From NCBI GenBank assembly GCA_016716325.1, contig JADJWO010000001.1:372001-436000 (forward strand): a DNA stretch of 64,000 nt, read 5' to 3'. The number at the start of each line of letters is the position of its first letter. The stretch's first letter is position 1. The position numbers and the translations under genes were made by a program. The stretch is from Nitrosomonadales bacterium (GTDB taxonomy: Bacteria > Pseudomonadota > Gammaproteobacteria > Burkholderiales > Gallionellaceae). Below the pieces are notes generated by a model. It was given only the letters and a program-made list of their open reading frames with translations. It did no database searches and had not been told where the DNA came from. Positions 41,731 through 53,400 of this stretch are shown here, in pieces.

Positions 41731-44208
41731 ATGAAACGCATGCTATTCAATGCGACGCAACCGGAAGAACTCCGCGTCGCCATTGTTGACGGTCAGAAAC
41801 TCATCGACCTCGACATCGAAACCGCCGGTAAAGAGCAACGCAAGAGCAACATCTACAAAGCCGTCATCACCCGCGTCGAGCCCAGCCTCGAAGCCTGCTT
41901 CGTCGAATACGGCGGCACCCGCCACGGATTCCTCCCCTTCAAGGAAGTCTCACCGCAGTTCTATCTGCCCGGTTGCGGCAACCGCCCCACTGTCAAGGAA
42001 GCATTGAAGGAAGGCCAGGAACTGCTGGTCCAGGTCGAAAAGGACGAACGCGGCAACAAGGGCGCGGCGCTGACCACCTACATCAGCCTGGCCGGCCGCT
42101 ACATCGTGCTGATGCCGAACAATCCGAACGGTGGCGGTGTATCGCGCCGTATCGAGGGCGAAGAGCGCAACGAGCTGCGCGACGTGCTGTCGCGCGTCGA
42201 AGTGCCGCAGGGCATGAGCATCATCGCGCGCACCGCAGGCATCGGCCGCAACGAGGAAGAACTGCAATGGGACCTGAACTACCTCAAACAATTGTGGGAC
42301 GCGATCGAAGGCGCAGCGGAAGCTGAAAAGGCGCCGTCGCTGATCTACCTGGAAAGCAGCCTGGTGGTGCGCGCGATCCGCGACTACTTCAATCCCGAGA
42401 TCGGCGAGATCCTGATCGACACTGAAGACGTTTACCAGCAAGCCCATGCGTTCATGAGCACGGTCATGCCGAACAACGTGAACCGCATCAAGCGTTATGT
42501 GGACGACGTGCCGCTGTTCTCGCGCTTCCAGATCGAGCACCAAATCGAGTCCGCCCATGCGCGCGAAGTGCGCCTGCCATCCGGCGGCGCGATCGTGATC
42601 GACCATACCGAAGCGCTGACCGCGATCGATATCAACTCGGCGCGCGCCACTCGCGGCTCGGACATCGAAGCAACCGCGTTCAACACCAACCTCGAAGCGG
42701 CCGAAGAGATCGCCCGCCAGTTGCGCCTGCGCGACCTGGGCGGCCTGATCGTGATTGATTTCATCGACATGGAAAGCAGCCGCAACCAGCGTGCCGTTGA
42801 AGACCGCCTGCGCGACTCGCTGCACTACGACCGTGCCCGCGTGCAGACCGCCAAGATCTCGCGCTTCGGCCTGCTGGAACTGTCGCGCCAGCGACTGCAA
42901 CCCAGCCTCGGCGAAAGCAACTACATCGCCTGCCCGCGTTGCAGCGGCATCGGCCATATCCGCGGCACCGAATCCTCCGCGCTGCACATCCTGCGTATCA
43001 TCCAGGAAGAAGCGATGAAGGAAACCAGTATGGCGATCCATGTGCAGGTCCCGGTTGATGTCGCAACCTTCCTGCTCAACGAAAAGCGTTCCGACATCCA
43101 CCGCATCGAATCGCGCCTGAAAGTCTCGGTCACGCTGATCCCCAATCCGCATCTGGAAACCCCGAACTACAGCATCAACCGCCTGCGTCTGGACGACATG
43201 ACGCCGGAAATCATGCAGGCCAGCTACAAACTGGTGGAAAAACCCGAAGACAAGCCGCTGGGCGCTGCACAAGAGCAGCAGAAAGCCACCCGCGCACAGG
43301 CTGTGGTGCAGGGCATCACCCCGGTGCAACCGGCCCCGCAAAAGACGGAACCCGCCCAACCTTCCCTGCTCGGCAAACTGTTCGGCTGGCTCAAATCGCT
43401 GGGCGAGGACGAGGAGAAGCAGCCCAAGCCCGCCGCGAAGAAATCGCGTGCCCAGCCGCGTCGCGAACGCGCTGAACGCAGCGAGCGCGGCGAGGGTGGT
43501 AAACGCCGTGAACGCGGTGAGCGCGGCGAAGGCGGCAAACGCCGTGAACGTGCGGAGCGCGGCGAAAAAGAGACTCAGGCCGAGGCCAAGCCACAAGAAC
43601 AGCGTGAACCACGCCAGCCCAGGCAGCCGCGTCCGCCGCGTGTCGCCGAAGAGAAGCCGGTGATCGAATCGGCAGCGCCAGCCGCTGCGGAACAGACCGA
43701 AGAAGGCGGCGCACGTGAAGGCAGTCGCCGTCGCGGTCGCCGCGGTGGCCGACGCGAACGCGAACGTCGCGAACAAGGTACGCAAAACGCAGAGACCCCG
43801 ATGACGAATGCCGAAACCGCAGTCGCGGCTAAGCCGGCCACCGTCAAGCCCACGGAATATGTCGCGTATCCGGAAGGCTATACCCCGCCGCTGAAGCCGA
43901 CGGAATACATCGCCTATCCGCAAGGCTACACGCCGCCGGTGAAACCGACCGAGTACATCGCGATGCCAACGGTTGTGACGCCCCCGCGCGCGCCGGAAGT
44001 CGCAGCAGCAAAACCCGTTGCCGCACCCGCTGTCATGAGCGAAGGCTTGGTGCAGATCGAGACCGCCGCAGAAAAGCTCAAGACCGTCTCGGCCGTTGTT
44101 CAGGAAGCACCCGCGCAACCGGCCAACCGCCGCAGGGTACGTCCACGTGAGGTGTATGTGGAAAACGAACCGCTGGTGCAGATCGAAACGCAACACCCGC
44201 AAGCGTAA
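41731..44208 (+). CDS. rne: Ribonuclease E
   Basis: An 825-residue RNase E, the main endonuclease of RNA decay and rRNA processing. The catalytic half has an S1 domain (about residues 38-120), RNase H-like and DNase I-like parts with the catalytic Asp in LIVIDFIDMES, and the zinc-link CPRC. The C-terminal half is low complexity: Arg/Glu-rich runs (about 570-690), then three near repeats of KPTEYIAYPQGYTPP (about 710-750) and a conserved end (RPREVYVENEPLVQIETQ). It is followed by a strong terminator. Confidence 0.96.
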   Translation: MKRMLFNATQPEELRVAIVDGQKLIDLDIETAGKEQRKSNIYKAVITRVEPSLEACFVEYGGTRHGFLPFKEVSPQFYLPGCGNRPTVKEALKEGQELLVQVEKDERGNKGAALTTYISLAGRYIVLMPNNPNGGGVSRRIEGEERNELRDVLSRVEVPQGMSIIARTAGIGRNEEELQWDLNYLKQLWDAIEGAAEAEKAPSLIYLESSLVVRAIRDYFNPEIGEILIDTEDVYQQAHAFMSTVMPNNVNRIKRYVDDVPLFSRFQIEHQIESAHAREVRLPSGGAIVIDHTEALTAIDINSARATRGSDIEATAFNTNLEAAEEIARQLRLRDLGGLIVIDFIDMESSRNQRAVEDRLRDSLHYDRARVQTAKISRFGLLELSRQRLQPSLGESNYIACPRCSGIGHIRGTESSALHILRIIQEEAMKETSMAIHVQVPVDVATFLLNEKRSDIHRIESRLKVSVTLIPNPHLETPNYSINRLRLDDMTPEIMQASYKLVEKPEDKPLGAAQEQQKATRAQAVVQGITPVQPAPQKTEPAQPSLLGKLFGWLKSLGEDEEKQPKPAAKKSRAQPRRERAERSERGEGGKRRERGERGEGGKRRERAERGEKETQAEAKPQEQREPRQPRQPRPPRVAEEKPVIESAAPAAAEQTEEGGAREGSRRRGRRGGRRERERREQGTQNAETPMTNAETAVAAKPATVKPTEYVAYPEGYTPPLKPTEYIAYPQGYTPPVKPTEYIAMPTVVTPPRAPEVAAAKPVAAPAVMSEGLVQIETAAEKLKTVSAVVQEAPAQPANRRRVRPREVYVENEPLVQIETQHPQA

Positions 44209-44230
44209 TCCTGCCATCCGGCAAAACAAA

Positions 44231-44261
44231 AACCGCACGGTGCAAGCCGTGCGGTTTTTTT
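44231..44261 (+). terminator. Rho-independent terminator of rne
   Basis: AACCGCACGG-TGCAAG-CCGTGCGGTT followed by TTTTT and TA, 22 nt after the rne stop: a 10-bp stem and T tract. Confidence 0.9.
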
Positions 44262-44284
44262 ATCATCGGAGCGAATCGCGACGG

Positions 44285-44767
44285 CTACAGATGCCGCTCT
44301 CGGATATGCTGCAACAACCCTTCCGCCGCATCCTCCACCATATCCAGCACCCGCTCGAACCCGTCCGCGCCGCCATAATAGGGATCGGGAACTTCGCGCT
44401 CCGCATGATGGCGCGCAAACTCGAGGAACAGTCTCGTCTGCGTTCCGCTATCCGGCGGCGCGATGCGTTGCAGGATGGCAAGATTGGCCCGATCCATCGC
44501 CAGCACATAATCGAAACGGCGGAAATCGTCCTCTGCCACCTGCCGCCCGCGCAATCCGCCCATATCGTAACCGCGCTGCTGCGCCGCCCGCTGCGTGCGC
44601 CGGTCCGGCGGCTCGCCGATGTGGTAATCGTGCGTCCCCGCCGAATCGATCAGGATGTTCCCGGACAAACCCGCATTCTCGACATACTGGCGGAACACCG
44701 CCTCGGCCGTGGGCGAGCGGCAGATATTGCCCATGCAGACAAACACGACAGAAACTTTTTTCATCAT
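44285..44767 (-). CDS. Low molecular weight protein-tyrosine phosphatase
   Basis: A 160-residue LMW phosphatase. The P-loop CX5R is VCMGNICRSPT (Cys11, Arg17), and the acid Asp is in VPDPYYGGADGFERV near residue 128. Bacterial members act on tyrosine kinases of capsule synthesis or other phosphoproteins, or on arsenate; no such partner is next to it here. Convergent with rne, and divergent from the TusE-like gene. Confidence 0.92.
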   Translation of the reverse strand: MMKKVSVVFVCMGNICRSPTAEAVFRQYVENAGLSGNILIDSAGTHDYHIGEPPDRRTQRAAQQRGYDMGGLRGRQVAEDDFRRFDYVLAMDRANLAILQRIAPPDSGTQTRLFLEFARHHAEREVPDPYYGGADGFERVLDMVEDAAEGLLQHIRERHL

Positions 44768-44849
44768 CTCAACCAGCCATCACCTTGTATTAACAACTCT
44801 AGCCCTGCTCAAATCCATTGTAACTGTATCGCCACACGGCGGTCTTTAC

Positions 44850-44878
44850 TTGACTATTTAACTCGGGTTATTTACCAT
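44850..44878 (+). promoter_or_regulatory. Putative sigma-70 promoter of the tusE-like gene
   Basis: TTGACT, 17 bp, TACCAT, about 36 nt before the ATG and followed by AAGGAG at 44901-44906. A reasonable match; not proven. Confidence 0.5.
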
Positions 44879-44914
44879 CTGCCGTATTCAATCAATTCCC
44901 AAGGAGCAACGATA

Positions 44915-45208
44915 ATGGAAATCCCGACACGCGATGGAGACGGTTATCTCGAAAGCATGAATGACTGGACCCCGGAGATCGCAAAGGCGATGGCTGATGC
45001 CGACGGTTACGAGTTGAACGATGAGAAATGGGCACACATCATGAAAGCCCGCGAATTCTACGAAGAATTCGGCACTGTTCCGCCGATTCGCAAGTTCGCG
45101 AAATATATCGAGCAGGACCAGAAAGAACTCTTCGACCTGTGGATGACCGGCCCGATGAAACCCATCACCAAGTACGGCGGCCTGCCGAAACCGACCGGCT
45201 GCGTCTGA
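44915..45208 (+). CDS. tusE: TusE/DsrC family sulfurtransferase-like protein
   Basis: A 97-residue member of the TusE/DsrC/DsvC family of sulfur carrier proteins. The C-terminal tail GGLPKPTGCV carries the conserved Cys as the penultimate residue. The second Cys, 10 residues upstream in true DsrC, is absent, which points to TusE-type sulfur relay (2-thiouridine in tRNA) over dissimilatory sulfite reduction. No tusBCD or dsrAB is in this window. A good AAGGAG site precedes the ATG. Confidence 0.85.
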   Translation: MEIPTRDGDGYLESMNDWTPEIAKAMADADGYELNDEKWAHIMKAREFYEEFGTVPPIRKFAKYIEQDQKELFDLWMTGPMKPITKYGGLPKPTGCV

Positions 45209-45270
45209 ATCGCATCATGGCGGAGTGGCTTCCGCCTATCCCCTGCCGCACTGGGTAATTCCGCAAGTCT

Positions 45271-46638
45271 CTAACCTGGGCGCTTGAACAGCGCCGGAAT
45301 CTGCACCTTGGGCTTTCCGGTCGGCACTTCGGGTTTCTCGATCGGCGCGCTCGGGCTGGCGACGCTCGGTTCATACGGCCTGTCGAACCACGGATCGTGC
45401 AGCGGTTTCTTGTTTGCGGGCACATGGTACTCGCGGCCGTGTTCGCGGTGCTCGCTACGCGGCGCACGGTGCGGCTTTGGTGCATAGTCGTGCGCGGGAA
45501 TATTCGCGGCCTCCTTGCGGATATCGGTCTTGATCAGCTTCTCGATCTCCTTCAGGTACTTCTCCTCCTCAGGCGACACCAGCGAGATCGCCGTGCCGGA
45601 AGCGCCGGCCCGCCCGGTGCGGCCGATGCGATGCACATAATCCTCCGGCGCATGCGGGATCTCGTAATTGATCACCATCGGCAGATGGTCGATATCCAGT
45701 CCGCGTGCCGCCACGTCGGTCGCGATCAGCACCGCCACCCTGCCCTCCTTGAACGCATCCAGCGCCTGCATGCGCTCCAGCTGGCTCTTGTCGCCATGGA
45801 TCGCGTCGGCGGACACCCCTTCGCGCTGCAACTGGCGCGCCAGGCGGCTGGCCGTCAACTTGGTCTTGGTGAACACGATCGCCTGCTTCGCATCGTCCCC
45901 CTGCAGCAACTGCGTCAGCAAATAATGCTTGTCCGACTGCTCGACCATGTAGGCCTTCTGCGTGACGTTCTCGGCGGTCGCATTGCTGCGCGCCATCTCG
46001 ATCAGCGTCGGATAGATCAGGAAATCATCCGCCAGCTTCTTGATCTCGTCCGAGAACGTGGCGGAAAACATCAGGCTCTGGCGCTTCCTCGGCAACAGCG
46101 CCAGGATTCGCTTCAGCGCCGGCATGAACCCCATGTCCAGCATACGGTCCGCTTCGTCCAGCACCAGCATCTGCACCGTGTTCAGCAACACTGTCTTCTG
46201 CTCGATGTGATCCAGCAGGCGGCCCGGCGTCGCCACCAGAATCTCCACGCCGCGCTTCAGCGTCGGCGACTGCGTCTTGATGTCCACCCCGCCGTACACC
46301 ACCAGCGAACGCACCTGCGTGTGCTTCGCATAAGCCTTGATGTTCTCTTCCACCTGCACCGCCAGCTCGCGCGTCGGCACCAGGATCAGCGCGCGCACGG
46401 GATGGCGCGCCGGAGAAGTACTGTTACTGGCATGCGGCAACAGCTGCTGCAATATCGGCAGCGCGAACGCGGCCGTCTTGCCAGTCCCGGTCTGTGCGCC
46501 CGCCATCAGGTCGAAACCCTGCAGCACCAGCGGGATGGCCTGTGCCTGGATCGGAGTGGGCGTGGTGTAACCGGAATCGGTGAGCGCCTTGAGGATTTCC
46601 GGCGCGAGGTTCAGATCGGCAAAACTAACGGTACTCAA
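45271..46638 (-). CDS. rhlE: DEAD-box RNA helicase RhlE
   Basis: A 455-residue RNA helicase. All core motifs are present: AQTGTGKTAAF (I), PTRELAVQ (Ia), VLDEADRML (II), SAT (III), ARGLDI (V) and HRIGRTGRAG (VI), then a basic, Pro-rich tail (HREHGREYH...KPEVPTGKPK) that probably binds RNA or ribosomes. The likely start is TTG at 46638 (STVSFADLNL), placed 8 nt after AGGAAGAG; another TTG at 46668 is possible. No ATG start exists near. Convergent with tusE. Confidence 0.93.
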   Translation of the reverse strand: MSTVSFADLNLAPEILKALTDSGYTTPTPIQAQAIPLVLQGFDLMAGAQTGTGKTAAFALPILQQLLPHASNSTSPARHPVRALILVPTRELAVQVEENIKAYAKHTQVRSLVVYGGVDIKTQSPTLKRGVEILVATPGRLLDHIEQKTVLLNTVQMLVLDEADRMLDMGFMPALKRILALLPRKRQSLMFSATFSDEIKKLADDFLIYPTLIEMARSNATAENVTQKAYMVEQSDKHYLLTQLLQGDDAKQAIVFTKTKLTASRLARQLQREGVSADAIHGDKSQLERMQALDAFKEGRVAVLIATDVAARGLDIDHLPMVINYEIPHAPEDYVHRIGRTGRAGASGTAISLVSPEEEKYLKEIEKLIKTDIRKEAANIPAHDYAPKPHRAPRSEHREHGREYHVPANKKPLHDPWFDRPYEPSVASPSAPIEKPEVPTGKPKVQIPALFKRPG

Positions 46639-46699
46639 TGTCTGTTCTCTTCCTGTGTGTCGTTTCAATGTCCCGGCATTATACGCCCCTGCGGGGGAT

Positions 46700-46930
46700 T
46701 CACGGCCGCCGCTTCTTGCGCAACGGATCGAGCAAAGCCGACAGCCCGTTGTGATCCAGCTCCTGCATCAGCGCCAGCAACTGCCCCAGTTCGCCGGGCG
46801 GAAACCCGGTGCGCGCGAACCAGTTGAGATAATTGCCCGGCAGATCGGCGATCAGGCGCCCCTTGTACTTGCCGTAGGGCATCTCGCGCGTGACCAGCAG
46901 TTCGAGGTGCTGATGATCAACTTGGTCCAT
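46700..46930 (-). CDS. DUF3820 family protein
   Basis: A 76-residue small protein. The MPYGKYKGRLIADLPGNYLNWFAR motif (residues 17-40) is typical of DUF3820, sometimes annotated as a putative quorum-sensing-regulated factor. No biochemical role is established. It lies between uvrB and rhlE on the same strand, 30 nt after uvrB. Confidence 0.8.
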   Translation of the reverse strand: MDQVDHQHLELLVTREMPYGKYKGRLIADLPGNYLNWFARTGFPPGELGQLLALMQELDHNGLSALLDPLRKKRRP

Positions 46931-46960
46931 ACCTCACCCCGACCTTCGTTGCAGGCAATA

Positions 46961-48997
<2,037 letters not shown>

Positions 48998-49112
48998 ATT
49001 GTACGGGGAAAGGGTGGATTGCCAAATGGTCATGCATGATGTGGGATGCCACCTTTGTGCGGCACAGGATATAATCCGCGCCATTGTCCAACCCAACCAT
49101 CGAGGAAATATC

Positions 49113-50303
49113 GTGTCTCTCTCCAATCGCGTACAAGCCATCAAGCCCTCCCCCACCCTCGCCGTCGCCGCCCGCGCGGCCAAGCTGAAAGCCGAAGGCA
49201 AGGACATCATCGGACTGGGTACCGGCGAACCGGATTTCGATACCCCGCAACACATCAAGGACGCCGCCATCGCGGCCATCAACAAGGGTTTCACCAAATA
49301 CACCGCCGTGGGCGGCACGCCGTCGCTGAAGCAGGCGGTCATCGCCAAGTTCAAGCGGGACAACGGGCTGGACTACACCGCGAAGCAGATCCTGGTTTCC
49401 TGCGGCGGCAAGCAGAGCTTCTTCAATCTGGCACTGGCGACCATCAACCCCGGTGACGAAGTCATCATCACCGCACCGTACTGGGTGTCGTATCCGGACA
49501 TCGTCATCATCGCGGAAGGCAAGCCGGTGATCGTGCAGGCCGACATCGCGCAGGGTTTCAAACTGACCGCCACACAACTGGAAGCGGCCATCACCCCGAA
49601 GACGCGCATGATCGTCATCAACAGCCCGAGCAATCCTTCCGGCTCGATGTACACGCTGGAAGACCTGAAGGCGCTGGGCGAAGTGTTGCGCAAGCATCCG
49701 AACATCCTCATCGCCACCGACGATATGTATGAACACATCCGGCTCGGTTCGGACAACTTCTACAACATCCTGAATGCCTGCCCCGACCTGTACGACCGCA
49801 CCATGGTGATGAACGGCGTATCCAAAGCCTACGCCATGACCGGCTGGCGCATCGGCTATGCGGCCGGCCCGGAGCACATCATCACCGCGATGGAGAACGT
49901 GCAGTCGCAAAGCACCTCGAACCCGACCTCGATCTCGCAAGTGGCCGCTGAAGCCGCGCTGAACGGAGACCAGAACTGCCTCGCACCGATGATCGCCGCA
50001 TTCCGTGAGCGCCATGAATTCGTAGTGGATGCATTCAACAAGATACCGGGCGTGAAGTGCATCAAGGCCGGCGGCGCGTTCTATGCATTCCCCGATGCGC
50101 GCGAGGCCATCGCCCGTCTGCACAAGCAAGGCAAGATCAAGGAAACGAACGATCTGGCACTCACCGAATACCTGCTCGAAGCGGGTGTGGCGGTGGTGCC
50201 CGGCTCGGCGTTCGGCAGCGAAGGCTACTTCCGCATCTCCTTCGCCACCTCGATGGAAAATCTCAAGAACGCACTGGAGCGGATTGCGAAGGCGCTTTCT
50301 TGA
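49113..50303 (+). CDS. aspC: Pyridoxal phosphate-dependent aspartate aminotransferase
   Basis: A 396-residue class I aminotransferase of the thermophilic (Ib) aspartate aminotransferase type. It shows GLGTGEPDFDTP, INSPSNPSG, and the PLP Lys in VSKAYAMTGWRIGYAAGP; a late Arg in YFRISFATS binds the substrate carboxylate. GTG start at 49113 with GAGGAAAT in front. The substrate could also be prephenate (arogenate pathway) as in some Ib enzymes. A terminator follows. Confidence 0.92.
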   Translation: MSLSNRVQAIKPSPTLAVAARAAKLKAEGKDIIGLGTGEPDFDTPQHIKDAAIAAINKGFTKYTAVGGTPSLKQAVIAKFKRDNGLDYTAKQILVSCGGKQSFFNLALATINPGDEVIITAPYWVSYPDIVIIAEGKPVIVQADIAQGFKLTATQLEAAITPKTRMIVINSPSNPSGSMYTLEDLKALGEVLRKHPNILIATDDMYEHIRLGSDNFYNILNACPDLYDRTMVMNGVSKAYAMTGWRIGYAAGPEHIITAMENVQSQSTSNPTSISQVAAEAALNGDQNCLAPMIAAFRERHEFVVDAFNKIPGVKCIKAGGAFYAFPDAREAIARLHKQGKIKETNDLALTEYLLEAGVAVVPGSAFGSEGYFRISFATSMENLKNALERIAKALS

Positions 50304-50362
50304 TATTTCGGTGAAGACTAACCTTCAGGTTATGTCGCAACCACAATCTCAAGAACGCACTG
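50260..50362 (+). repeat. 18-nt direct repeat at the aminotransferase 3' end
   Basis: AATCTCAAGAACGCACTG occurs at 50260-50277 inside the last codons of the aminotransferase and again at 50345-50362 beyond the stop. The second copy reads NLKNALKR-stop, like an alternate C terminus. This looks like the scar of a partial duplication or recombination. Confidence 0.7.
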
Positions 50363-50382
50363 AAACGTAGCGCTAAAAACCA

Positions 50383-50411
50383 AACCGCCGGCAGAACGCC
50401 GGCGGTTTTTT
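50383..50411 (+). terminator. Rho-independent terminator of the aminotransferase
   Basis: AACCGCCGGC-AGAAC-GCCGGCGGTT and a T tract, about 80 nt after the stop. The AsmA-like gene converges from the other side, and the hairpin may serve both. Confidence 0.85.
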
Positions 50412-50434
50412 ATTATCGGAAGTAATGCTGGTGA

Positions 50435-53400
50435 TTAACGGGTGGCAACCAGGGTCGGGCCGTCGATCGTTCCGCCGATCTGCAGGGGCACGGTACCCAT
50501 CCCGCCGCGCAAGCTCAATTCCGCAAACATCTTGCCCGACAGTTGGCGCCTGGAAATATCCAGCGCGCCGGTCGCATTCAGTACACCGGCCTTCATCCGC
50601 AACTGTCCGAATGAATACGCGTCGTTGGCATAGTTCAACTCGCCGCTCAATTCGTCGAAGTGCGTGCGTCCGCCCGGCAGGGTGCTCTTGCTGTGCAGGC
50701 GCGTGGTTTCGACGATATCGATTCCGGTGATGATGCCTTTGCTGACGACAAAAGTGCCTTCCGTCACCACGCTATCGGCCAGTTTCGACAGGCTGTCGGC
50801 CTGCATCCTGAACTTCGCCTTGCCGTCCATGTCGCCGGTCAGCAGCGGACTCACGTTCTGCAACGAGATAGCCTTTCCGACCAGCGTCCCCTGCGCGCTC
50901 CAACCGGAACGCCAGTCAAGGCGTGCATCGCCGAGCAGCACCCCACCGAAGGCGCGACTGTCGATATCGGTGATCAACAGCCCATCAGCGCTCAATTCTC
51001 CCTTCGCATTCAGGTCGTCGAATGTCCAGTTCGGCAATAGCGGCAATGCGCTGCCGCGCACTGAAATGGCAGTCTGGAATTTGTTGCCCGGTATGGCGTC
51101 GATGTCCACGGAGATTTTCCCTCCGTCGGAAGTCAACCGTGCCTTGGTGAACTTACCGGCTGCGTCGAAATCCAGTTCCCCGTCGATTCCGGAGAACTGT
51201 ATGCCTTCCGCTTCCAGCTTGCCCTGAATCAGTTTGATGTGCGCAACCGGATGCTGACTTTCCGCAGCGACCTGCTGCAACCATCCGGCCACCTGCTGCA
51301 ACGCGGCGCCGTCCACCTGAAGCCCCTCAAGTTCGATGCCGCTGACCTGCTTGTTCGCCGAGAACAACGCAGAGAAGGCGAAATCAAGCTGCGCCCGCTG
51401 CACCGTGATCTGGCCGGATCCGCCTACTGACACATCGCTCAATTCCAGGCGCGGCGTGGGCAGCAAACGCCCGGATGCCTTTCCGATATGCACTGGCTGC
51501 TGCAATTCCGCAGTGAGCGTCTGTTCGATACCGGTCACGTAGCCCTGCATCGGCATCACAGACGGAACGGCGAACAGTGCCACCAGCAATAATACGAACA
51601 ATCCCGCGCCGATCTTTCCCCACGGCAGCGGCTTGCGTGCTGCACGCGCGGCAGCCGCTTCTTTCACGGAAGCCTTGCGCGCTTCTTCCGCCTTCTTCGC
51701 CTCGAGGTCGACCTGCGCCTTGGCTGCTGCTTCAGCCGCGCGCTGTTCCGCTTCCGCCCATGCTTTTGCCTGAGCACCGGCAAGCGCCTGCACATCTTCT
51801 TCAGACGGCATTCTCGGTTCGGCGGCAACCGGCTTAGCCGGTTCTTCCGCGGGCGCCTGTGATTCAGGCTCTGGCGTCAGTTCTTTCGGTGGAACCGGTT
51901 CTTCCTCCAGCTTGCTTTTAGGCTGTGACGGCTCCGCTTCAACGGGCGCATCTGCAACTGGCTGTTCTGTTTTTTCTTCCTGCATATTGAACAGCTCTAT
52001 GCCACCCATCAGTTGCGCGTCGGTATCCTGTTTCTCTTCTTTATCTTCATGCTGTACATGATGTACATGTTCTTCCGGCGGTGCAGGAGTGTCTTCTGTC
52101 GCACCGATAGTGAACGGTTCCAGCTTGATCGATGATGTCTTCCCGGCCGTTTCCGGTTGCGCAGCTTCGGCAGATAATACTGCAGCTTCGACCTCTTCGC
52201 GTTCCTTGGCTTCGGCTTCTTCTTTGGCGCGACGCTCGGCTTCTTCACGCGCTTTGGCTTCTGCCTCGGCCTTGGCTTTGGCGGCTTCCTCTTCCGCTTT
52301 CAGGCGGGCAGCTTCGGCCTCTTCTTTGGCGCGGCGCTCGGCTTCTTCACGCGCTTTGGCTTCTGCCTCGGCCTTGGCTTTGGCGGCTTCCTCTTCCGCT
52401 TTCAGGCGGGCAGCTTCGGCCTCTTCTTTGGCACGGCGCTCGGCTTCTTCACGTTCCCTGGCTTCAGCTTCTGCCTTGGCACGGCGCTCGGCTTCTTCAC
52501 GCGCTTTGGCTTCTGCCTCGGCCTTGGCTTTGGCGGCTTCCTCTTCCGCTTTCAGGCGGGCAGCTTCGGCCTCTTCTTTGGCACGGCGCTCGGCTTCTTC
52601 ACGTTCCCTGGCTTCAGCTTCTGCCTTGGCACGGCGCTCGGCTTCTTCACGCGCTTTGGCTTCTGCCTCGGCCTTGGCTTTGGCGGCTTCCTCTTCCGCT
52701 TTCAGGCGGGCAGCTTCGGCCTCCTCTTTGGCACGGCGCTCGGCTTCTTCACGCGCTTTGGCTTCTGCCTCGGCCTTGGCTTTGGCGGCTTCCTCTTCCG
52801 CTTTCAGGCGGGCAGCTTCGGCCTCTTCTTTGGCGCGACGCTCGGCTTCTTCACGTTCCCTGGCTTCCGCTTCCGCCTTGGCTTCGGCTGCTGCTCTAGC
52901 TTTTGCTTCCGCTTCTGCCTTGGCCTTGGCTTCGGCTGCTGCTCTGGCTTTTGCTTCCGCTTCTGCCTTGGCCTTGGCTTCGGCTGCTGCTCTGGCTTTT
53001 GCTTCCGCTTCTGCCTTGGCCTTGGCTTCGGCTGCTGCTCTGGCTTTTGCTTCCGCTGCCGCCTTGGCTTTTGCCTCCGCCTTGGCTTTATCTTCCGCTT
53101 CCGCCGCGGCGGCGGCGGCGGCCAAGTCTTCCGCAGAAGGCGCGCGGAACACCGAGGTAAAGTCCAACTCCTCGGCACTTTCGTCGATTTCAGTTTTTTT
53201 CGGGGTGACTAACTTGCTCGGAACGGCCATTTTCGGGATATTGGCCGCCTTATCCTTGTCCTGGATGAAGCCGCCCTTTTCCAGCTCTGCGAACAGTTCG
53301 TCCAGTATGCTGCGCAAACTCGGTGCGGCGCGTTTGCTGATCTCGCTATAGGTGGATTTTCCGTCCACCAGCATCAAGGCGCGCTTGGCATCGCCATAGA

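Noticed and set aside
41950..44238. A 762-codon minus-strand frame across rne
   Set aside because: Antisense shadow of rne, rich in Phe/Arg/Ala with no recognisable domain.
52190..53060. CRISPR array
   Set aside because: Repeats are coding, contiguous and multiples of three, without unique spacers.
52089..53351. A 420-codon open frame on the plus strand rich in Ala/Ser/Leu
   Set aside because: It is the antisense shadow of the Ala/Glu/Lys repeat in the AsmA-like gene; no ribosome site and no family resemblance.
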